Source of the DNA: JAOUEA01 sp035550775
GTDB taxonomy: Bacteria > Actinomycetota > UBA4738 > HRBIN12
DNA: 6,908 nucleotides
Assembly (NCBI GenBank): GCA_035550775.1
Contig: DASZOO010000213.1
Location: 1-6,908, forward strand
Reading direction: 5' to 3'
This document shows, piece after piece, positions 1 through 4,574 of this stretch. A program made the translations under genes and the position numbers. Position 1 is the stretch's first letter. Each line of letters begins with the position of its first letter. The notes below the pieces were generated by a model, which worked only from the letters and a program-made list of their open reading frames with translations, had not been told where the DNA came from and searched no databases.

Positions 1-567
1 CTGCTGCGGGCCCGGGCGATCGCGGGAGACCCGGAGCTCGGCCGCCGGTTCGAGCTGAACGCCGCCGACGCGGCGTATCCGCCCGAGGGCATCACGATCG
101 ACCGTGTCGCCGACATCCGGCGCATGCGCGAACGCATCGAGCGCGAGCGCGTGAAGCCGCCCGAGGCGGCGAAGTTCAACTTCAAGCTCGGCATCGGCTC
201 GCTCGCCGACGTGCAGTTCGCGGTTGAGCTCTCCTTGATGCGCCACGGCGGAGAGCATCCGTCCGTCCGATCGCGCCGAACCCTCGAAGCGATCGATCGC
301 CTGGCGGAAGCGAAGCTCCTCAGCGGCTCGGTCGCCCGCGACCTCGGCGAGTCGTTCGTGTTCTGCACCGACGTCAAGAACGCGCTCGAGATGGACCGGC
401 GGCTGCACGCGGAGGCCGTGCCGCCGAGCCCGGCGGACCAGACCGCGCTCGCCCGCCGCCTCGGCTACGAGGAGTACCCTCGCCAAAGCTTCCTCGACGA
501 CTACCTGCGCGTGACGCGGCGCGCCCGTCGTGCGATGGAGCGCGTCTTCTCCGAGGAGGTTTCGTGA
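1..567 (+). CDS. glnE: Glutamine synthetase adenylyltransferase/deadenylylase GlnE, C-terminal part
   Basis: The reading frame is open from the first base, so the gene starts upstream; 188 residues are visible and end at TGA 565-567. GlnE attaches AMP to, and removes it from, a tyrosine of glutamine synthetase in response to nitrogen status (family knowledge); the C-terminal half carries the adenylylating activity. What is seen: an opening LLRARAIAGDPELGRRF block, an IRRMRERIERER helix, then KLGIGSLADVQFAVEL (residues 62-77), which corresponds to the family's K-x-G-x-G-G-x-x-D-(V/I)-E-(W/F) segment. A helical C-terminus ends RRARRAMERVF, as is usual in GlnE. The nucleotidyltransferase GSxxDxD motif would lie upstream and is not visible. 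Two normally conserved positions differ: the second Gly of the GG pair is Ser67 and the Glu after Asp-Val is Gln72. The gene overlaps the next one by 4 bases. Family assignment is firm; activity of this copy cannot be judged from the fragment. Confidence 0.93.
   Translation: MLRARAIAGDPELGRRFELNAADAAYPPEGITIDRVADIRRMRERIERERVKPPEAAKFNFKLGIGSLADVQFAVELSLMRHGGEHPSVRSRRTLEAIDRLAEAKLLSGSVARDLGESFVFCTDVKNALEMDRRLHAEAVPPSPADQTALARRLGYEEYPRQSFLDDYLRVTRRARRAMERVFSEEVS
553..559 (+). promoter_or_regulatory. Ribosome binding site for the short-chain dehydrogenase
   Basis: GAGGAGG lies 4 bases before the GTG at 564 and inside the last codons of glnE. It fixes GTG 564 as the start: that choice gives the short leader before the Rossmann fold expected for this family. 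Confidence 0.8.
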
Positions 568-1385
568 GCCGGATCCAGCGCGACGCCACCGACCGACCCG
601 GCCGGCCGACCGTGCTGATCACCGGCGCGTCGAGCGGGTTCGGGGTGGAGTTCACGCACCTGTTCGCGTCCGATGGGTGGAACGTGGTCATGGTGGCCCG
701 TGGCGGCGCGGCGATGGAGACGGTGGCCCAAGAGGTCGAAGAACGCGACGGCGTCGAGGTCACCGTGCTGCCCAAGGACCTGTCGAGAGCGGGCGCCGCC
801 GCCGATCTCGTCGCCTCGCTCGACCAACGGGGCCTCACGGTCGACGCGCTCGTGAACAACGCGGGGTTCTCGACCTACGGGGAGTTCTGGCACGACGACG
901 CGCGGGCACAATCGGACATGCTGCAGGTGAACGTCGTCGCGCTCACCGAGCTCAGCCGGCTCCTCCTACCGGGCATGGTCGAGCGCGGCCGTGGGCGCGT
1001 GCTGAACCTTGGGTCCGTCGGATCGTTCGGACCGGCGCCCATGACCGCGGCCTACGCCGCGACGAAGGCCTACGTGCTCTCGTTGTCGCTCGCGATGGCC
1101 GAGGAGCTGCGCGGCACCGGTGTCACGGTCACCTGCCTGTGCCCCGGCCCGACGGAGACGGGATTCCAGGAACGGGCGGAGATGGGCGACTCGGCGTTGA
1201 TCCGGGGCCGGCAGCTGCCCGATGCCCGCGAGGTCGCCCGGGCGGGCTACGCGGCCCTCATGTCGGGGAAGCCCTACCTCGTAACCGGCGGCTCCAGCAA
1301 GGCGTTCGCGTTCGGGACGCGGTTCCTGCCCCGCACGACGACCGCGCGCATCGCCGGACGCTCGCAGCGCCGCGTCGGCGGCTGA
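564..1385 (+). CDS. Classical short-chain dehydrogenase/reductase (SDR)
   Basis: The 273-residue protein is a cytoplasmic NAD(P)-dependent oxidoreductase with a single Rossmann-fold domain. The set of SDR landmarks is complete: cofactor motif TGASSGFG (residues 20-27), NNAG (98-101), the structural Asn123, catalytic Ser151, and Tyr164-x-x-x-Lys168 in YAATK, followed by the PGPT turn after beta-6. Arg46 at the end of the second strand (VMVAR) is the position that usually favours NADP(H) over NAD(H), so NADPH use is inferred. The overall pattern is that of the broad DltE/YdfG-like group (COG0300), whose substrates are diverse; the substrate here cannot be read from the sequence. A basic tail (residues about 255-273) follows the core. 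The GTG start overlaps the glnE stop as GTGA, so translation is probably coupled to glnE, though no functional link to nitrogen control is evident. The assignment to SDR is very safe; the specific reaction is unknown. Confidence 0.93.
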   Translation: MSRIQRDATDRPGRPTVLITGASSGFGVEFTHLFASDGWNVVMVARGGAAMETVAQEVEERDGVEVTVLPKDLSRAGAAADLVASLDQRGLTVDALVNNAGFSTYGEFWHDDARAQSDMLQVNVVALTELSRLLLPGMVERGRGRVLNLGSVGSFGPAPMTAAYAATKAYVLSLSLAMAEELRGTGVTVTCLCPGPTETGFQERAEMGDSALIRGRQLPDAREVARAGYAALMSGKPYLVTGGSSKAFAFGTRFLPRTTTARIAGRSQRRVGG

Positions 1386-1453
1386 GCGCCCGTTCCCGAC
1401 GCCGAGTTGATGCGAGCGGCGCCCGTGTGGTCGGCTGGCGTGGTGATCCCGCC

Positions 1454-1463
1454 GAGGGGAGGG
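1454..1463 (+). promoter_or_regulatory. Ribosome binding site of mscL
   Basis: GAGGGGAGGG ends 4 bases before the ATG at 1468 and supports that start, which also gives the canonical MscL N-terminus. The 82 bases between the SDR stop and this ATG show no convincing -35/-10 pair, so mscL may be read through from upstream. Confidence 0.75.
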
Positions 1464-1467
1464 CTCG

Positions 1468-1833
1468 ATGTTGAAGGAGTTCAAGGAGTTCGCGTTCAAG
1501 GGCAACCTGATCGAGGTCGCCGTGGGCCTGGTGCTGGCGCTGGCGTTCACCGCCGTGGTGACCTCGCTCGTCGACGACGTGATCATGCCGATCGTCGCCG
1601 CGATCTTCGGCAAGCCGAACTTCGACGACATCACGTTCACCATCGGCGACGGCGTGGTGCGGATCGGCTCGTTCATCACCGTGCTGGTGAGCTTCCTGAT
1701 CGTCGCGTGGGTGCTGTTCCTGATCGTCAAGGCCGCGAACCGCATGATGCCGAAGAAGGACGAGGCAGCCGGTCCCACCGAGATCGAGCTGCTCACCGAG
1801 ATCCGCGACTCGCTCCGGACGCGGAACGTCTAG
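1468..1833 (+). CDS. mscL: Large-conductance mechanosensitive channel MscL
   Basis: MscL is a homopentameric inner-membrane channel that opens under high membrane tension and releases solutes during hypo-osmotic shock (family knowledge). The 121-residue protein has the diagnostic layout: an amphipathic N-terminal helix MLKEFKEFAFKGN (1-13), TM1 with VAVG (17-20) and the IMP turn (39-41), a short external loop (about 48-65), TM2 (about 66-90), a basic stretch MMPKKD, and the conserved C-terminal LLTEIRDSL bundle helix. It is a little shorter than the enterobacterial protein (136 residues) and clearly shorter than the mycobacterial one (151), mainly through a compact loop and tail. The pore-lining positions carry Leu14 and Leu21, and an Ala24-Leu25 pair replaces a Gly-containing step common in TM1. 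The gene is convergent with the membrane-protein gene on the other strand, whose stop lies 33 bases away. Confidence 0.97.
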   Translation: MLKEFKEFAFKGNLIEVAVGLVLALAFTAVVTSLVDDVIMPIVAAIFGKPNFDDITFTIGDGVVRIGSFITVLVSFLIVAWVLFLIVKAANRMMPKKDEAAGPTEIELLTEIRDSLRTRNV

Positions 1834-1839
1834 CGCGTC

Positions 1840-1852
1840 GGCGCCGAGCGCC
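1840..1852. terminator. Short hairpin between convergent genes, possible bidirectional terminator
   Basis: GGCGC-CGA-GCGCC forms a 5-bp GC stem with a 3-base loop in the 33-base gap between the ends of mscL and the convergent membrane-protein gene. There is no T-run on either side, so the position is the main argument for a terminator. Such short GC palindromes arise often by chance at this base composition. Confidence 0.25.
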
Positions 1853-1866
1853 AACCACGCCGGAGC

Positions 1867-2622
1867 CTACGCGGCGGGCGGCGGTTCCGGCGGCGCCTGC
1901 GTCGCCGTCTCGCCGCGCCAGGTGGCCGCGAGCTTCCAGTGCATCTGGAAGAGCCACCACGAGGCGCCCGCGAGCGCCAGGCCCGAGACGACGTCGGCGA
2001 TGCCACGTTCCCGCTCGGCGGTGTCGCTGAACGAGAGCAGCGCGCTCGTGTCGGGAGCCACGATGCGGAACACGCCGTAGCCGGCCTTGACGACGCTCAC
2101 CGCGAACAGCACCACGAAGATCAGCACCGCCGTGTACGCGAACGCCTGGAGCACCCTCGCCGCTGCGGTCCCGACGAAGCCGCCGTCGCCGGTCAGCTCG
2201 TCCCGCCAGCTCTGGTGGATCCGATAGATCGCGAGCGCGACGACGGCGGTGATGCCCGCCACCACGAGGGTGCGGATCGTGGCGTCGGTCGGGTCGAACC
2301 CGCCGCCCATGCCGGTGAGCAGGCTGCCGAGGCCGCCCATGCCGGCATCGCCACCTCGCGTCAGGCCGCCGATCAGGTCGGACACCGCTTCGCCCTTCGA
2401 CTCGGGACCGAGGACTAGCTGGATCAGCGCCTCGAGGAAGGCGGCCGCCGCCAGTGCCCCGATCACGAGGACGGGCAGCATCGCGACCGACAGGTAGATC
2501 GCGCGAGGACGCGTCGCCGTCTGATCGGGCAGGTGCCGTCCGGCGATGACGGCCACGATCGCCATCAGCAGGCCGAGGCTCACGAACCCCGAGATCAGCG
2601 CGCCCCCGCCCCCGTCGAACAT
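1867..2622 (-). CDS. Polytopic membrane protein with an apparent internal duplication
   Basis: No firmly recognised family; the 251-residue product is clearly an integral membrane protein. Predicted spans by eye: TM1 8-28, TM2 43-70, TM3 116-135, TM4 157-180, TM5 208-227. Two halves look alike. Each has an Arg-rich entry (RPRAIYL near 38; AARVLQAF near 154), a long hydrophobic span, a linker, then a second span ending in an aromatic/His motif (IYRIHQSW 132-139; WWLFQMHWKL 222-231), with His136 and His228 equivalent. This pattern recalls the actinobacterial DUF5671-type membrane domain, an impression not tested by search. The linker of the first half (85-109) is Gly-rich with repeated GMGG; the tail ends in a Pro-rich APPEPPPAA. 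The ATG lies 7 bases after the stop of the upstream propeller gene, with no Shine-Dalgarno sequence, so translation is probably coupled and the two products may work together at the envelope. A GTG at codon 14 would cut into TM1 and is less likely. Confidence 0.8.
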   Translation of the reverse strand: MFDGGGGALISGFVSLGLLMAIVAVIAGRHLPDQTATRPRAIYLSVAMLPVLVIGALAAAAFLEALIQLVLGPESKGEAVSDLIGGLTRGGDAGMGGLGSLLTGMGGGFDPTDATIRTLVVAGITAVVALAIYRIHQSWRDELTGDGGFVGTAAARVLQAFAYTAVLIFVVLFAVSVVKAGYGVFRIVAPDTSALLSFSDTAERERGIADVVSGLALAGASWWLFQMHWKLAATWRGETATQAPPEPPPAA

Positions 2623-2629
2623 CGTCGAC

Positions 2630-4381
2630 TCAGACGAGTCTCAGCTGGACCGAGATGTCGGAGGTCAGCGGGGTGGTGCCGGGCGAGCCTTCCGCCGTGA
2701 GCCTCACGATCCCGCCGATCTGGTGGTTGTCCTTTGCGAGCAGCTTGTTCCAGGCCGTGTCGTTCAACGTCACGACGTAGGTGGCCTGCTCGGTCGGGTC
2801 GAGCGCGATCGGGTCCGGCCCGGGCTGTTTGCTGCCGCCGGCGATCAGCCGCACGGTGCCGTTGCACGGGTCCGCGCCGGCCGGGCAGCGAAGCGTGAAC
2901 GAGACCTGGCGGTTGGCCTGCACCGGGAACGGCGACGCGGTCACGAGCTCGGTGAGCACCGCGGGCGTAGGGTTCGGCGGAGGCGTCGGGTTGCCGGTCA
3001 ACGAGAACCGCGCGATCGCGCGCCGGACCTGCGCGTTGACGTAGCGGAACTCGCCCAGCGCCCACAGGTGGTCGCCGGTGACCTGGATCTCCCACAGACC
3101 GCCGTAGCGGTTCACGCCGGAGAAGTTCTGCGTCAGCTGGGGCCACGGCTGGTCGAGGCCGTCGATGTTGGGCAGCCAGCTGCAGTCGACCCAGGGCTGG
3201 GTCGCCGAGCTCGTGCCGTCGGTGAGCGGGGAGACCGCGCTCGTCGTTGAGGCCACGTTCCGGACGATCGCGACGGCGCGGATCCATGTGGCCTGGGCGG
3301 AGGTTCCGCAACGCATGCGCCCGTTGTACCGGCTGCTGCTGTTGATGCCGAAGTGGCCGCCGATCACCAGGTCCTGGCCGTTGGGCAGCAGGCGCACGGT
3401 CTGCACGTTGCCGCCGGTGCCGTACTGCCACGTTCGGGTGCCCTCGTTCCCGTTGTCGAGACGGAAGGCGCCGACGAAGTTCGGTCCCTTGCCGCAGCCC
3501 GCGAAGATGCGCGCGGCGGTGACGGCGATCTCGTAGCAGATCTGACCCGAGGACGTCGCCCCGGGGATCTGTGACGGGGGAACCGTCCACGGCAGCGTGG
3601 CGCCGGTCGCGGCATCGACGCGGCCGAGGGCGTAGCGAGGATTGCCGTTGCCGAGCTGCTTGAAGCCCCCCGCGAGGAAGATCGACTGCTCGTCGGCCGA
3701 GAAGACCATGTCGTGAACGATGCCGTTGACGGCCACGGTCTTGTAGCCGTTGATGAGGGAGCCGTCGTTGAAGTCGACCTTCGCGGTCTTCTGGCGACCC
3801 TTGCCGTTCACCTTGCTGAAGGCTCCGCCGAAGTACAGGCCGTCGTTCCCGGCGAGGATCGTGCGCACCTCGAACGTGTGCTCGTTCGCGGCGCCCGGGA
3901 CGCCCACGGTCGGGTTGAACGAGCTCACCACCGTGTCCCTGATGGTGGTCGGGTTGATGTCGATCGCGGCGAGGTTGTAGTGGTTCTCCCCGTTGACCCG
4001 GCTGAACTGGCCGCCCACGTAGAGGCGGTTGCCCACGATCTCGAGGGCATAGACGTCGAGGGTCTGGCCGCCGGTGGCCGCGAGCTGCGGCTTGAACGCG
4101 GGGATGGCCTGGCCGGTCGACATGTCGATCGCCGCCAGTCCGGTGTAGCCGTCGACGAACGGGGTCAGGTTCGGTCCCGGCGCGACCGAGGTTCCGATCC
4201 GCTGGAAGCTGCCGCCGACGAACAGCACGTCGCCGTACTGCACGCTGGCCTTGATGTAGCCGTTGGCCATCCAGGGGGTGGCATCGGGTGTCGTCGTGAG
4301 GGCCGACGCCGGCGAGGCGGTCGCGATCAGCGACGCGACGACGACGAGGCACAGCGTGAGGGCGGTGGTCTTGAAGCGCAT
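2630..4381 (-). CDS. Exported beta-propeller protein with delta-60-like repeats and C-terminal Ig-like domain
   Basis: The 583-residue protein starts with a Sec-type signal peptide (RFK, hydrophobic core about 7-22, probable cleavage after ASPASA at 27). The mature part holds seven spaced copies of a blade motif, roughly G-x-x-(L/I)-(Y/F)-(V/F)-G-G-x-F: VLFVGGSF (52-59), LYVGGQF (120-126), LYFGGAF (182-188), IFLAGGF (234-240), a divergent copy IFAGCG (292-297), LVIGGHF (338-344) and LWALGEF (439-445). Several are followed by AxID or RVD strands with a G-x-x-x-P turn. This is the style of delta-60/DUF5122 propeller repeats and suggests one seven-bladed ring (inferred). A Pro/Asn/Thr linker (463-474) leads to an approximately 110-residue Ig-like beta domain. 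Six Cys in the mature chain (282, 296, 358, 400, 499, 506) fit three disulfides. There is no LPxTG, lipobox or C-terminal TM, so it is probably released or held non-covalently. The ligand is unknown. It heads a two-gene minus-strand unit. Confidence 0.85.
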   Translation of the reverse strand: MRFKTTALTLCLVVVASLIATASPASALTTTPDATPWMANGYIKASVQYGDVLFVGGSFQRIGTSVAPGPNLTPFVDGYTGLAAIDMSTGQAIPAFKPQLAATGGQTLDVYALEIVGNRLYVGGQFSRVNGENHYNLAAIDINPTTIRDTVVSSFNPTVGVPGAANEHTFEVRTILAGNDGLYFGGAFSKVNGKGRQKTAKVDFNDGSLINGYKTVAVNGIVHDMVFSADEQSIFLAGGFKQLGNGNPRYALGRVDAATGATLPWTVPPSQIPGATSSGQICYEIAVTAARIFAGCGKGPNFVGAFRLDNGNEGTRTWQYGTGGNVQTVRLLPNGQDLVIGGHFGINSSSRYNGRMRCGTSAQATWIRAVAIVRNVASTTSAVSPLTDGTSSATQPWVDCSWLPNIDGLDQPWPQLTQNFSGVNRYGGLWEIQVTGDHLWALGEFRYVNAQVRRAIARFSLTGNPTPPPNPTPAVLTELVTASPFPVQANRQVSFTLRCPAGADPCNGTVRLIAGGSKQPGPDPIALDPTEQATYVVTLNDTAWNKLLAKDNHQIGGIVRLTAEGSPGTTPLTSDISVQLRLV

Positions 4382-4390
4382 CCGGGGGGA

Positions 4391-4398
4391 TTCCTTTC
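4391..4398 (-). promoter_or_regulatory. Ribosome binding site of the exported propeller gene
   Basis: On the minus strand GAAAGGAA precedes the ATG at 4381 by about 9 bases. It fixes the start that gives a clean signal peptide. A longer overlapping frame in another phase (to 4493) has no sensible protein features. Confidence 0.7.
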
Positions 4399-4447
4399 GG
4401 CGTATCGGGCTTCGTCGGGGCGGGGGAGACCGTCCCGCGTCCGGCTG

Positions 4448-4453
4448 AGTCTA
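4448..4453 (-). promoter_or_regulatory. Probable extended -10 element for the minus-strand unit
   Basis: Read on the minus strand the sequence is GATGCTAGACT: a TAGACT hexamer (TAnnnT type) preceded by TGC, an extended -10 arrangement. It would give a leader of about 60 bases with the ribosome binding site near its end. No -35 resembling TTGACA is seen 16-18 bases upstream, which an extended -10 can tolerate. Confidence 0.45.
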
Positions 4454-4457
4454 GCAT
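4452..4457 (+). promoter_or_regulatory. Possible -10 element for the molybdoenzyme operon, overlapping the divergent promoter
   Basis: TAGCAT on the plus strand fits TAnnnT and shares two bases with the minus-strand TAGACT. Transcription would start near 4464 and give a leader of about 111 bases before ATG 4575. No -35 match is visible, so this is weak. A GTG sits exactly where the transcript would begin (4464), which could instead allow a leaderless start. Confidence 0.25.
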
Positions 4458-4468
4458 CGGGCGGTGCG

Positions 4469-4485
4469 TCGACCGCGTCGGTCGA
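4469..4485. repeat. 17-bp palindrome in the divergent intergenic region, candidate operator
   Basis: TCGACCG-CGT-CGGTCGA has perfect 7-bp arms around a 3-base centre. It lies about 15 bases upstream of the minus-strand -10, covering the place a -35 would occupy, and just downstream of the possible plus-strand start. Dyad symmetry and position suit a dimeric regulator, but no regulator gene is in the window and GC-rich DNA makes such palindromes by chance. Confidence 0.4.
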
Positions 4486-4501
4486 ATGAACAAGATGTGG
4501 G

Positions 4502-4536
4502 ACGGAGCGGACTACGGCCTTTGCCACCCGCTCCGT
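4502..4536 (+). repeat. Nested inverted repeat in the leader of the molybdoenzyme gene
   Basis: ACGGAGCGG (4502-4510) is exactly complementary to CCGCTCCGT (4528-4536). Within the 17-base loop a second small stem, GGC (4516-4518) with GCC (4523-4525), encloses CTTT. If transcribed on the plus strand this forms a 9-bp stem topped by an inner hairpin, ending 38 bases before ATG 4575. No T-run follows, so it is not an obvious intrinsic terminator; a folded leader element or a second operator are alternatives. Confidence 0.45.
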
Positions 4537-4574
4537 GGGGCATCCGTCGGCGGTCCGGGCACGAATGCATCTAC

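Noticed and set aside
1386..1467. Promoter for mscL, considering TTGATG near 1407 as a -35
   Set aside because: No TAnnnT hexamer at proper spacing was found, and the distance to the SDR stop is short enough for read-through.
530..1474. Long open frame overlapping the SDR gene, rich in Arg and Pro
   Set aside because: It is a shadow frame of GC-rich coding DNA; the overlapping frame holds every SDR motif, while this one has no recognisable domain and a biased Arg/Gly composition.
2595..4493. Minus-strand 632-residue open frame, longer than the propeller gene
   Set aside because: It is out of phase with the frame that carries the signal peptide, the repeats and a Shine-Dalgarno sequence. Its Arg/Pro/Asp-rich product looks like a shadow.
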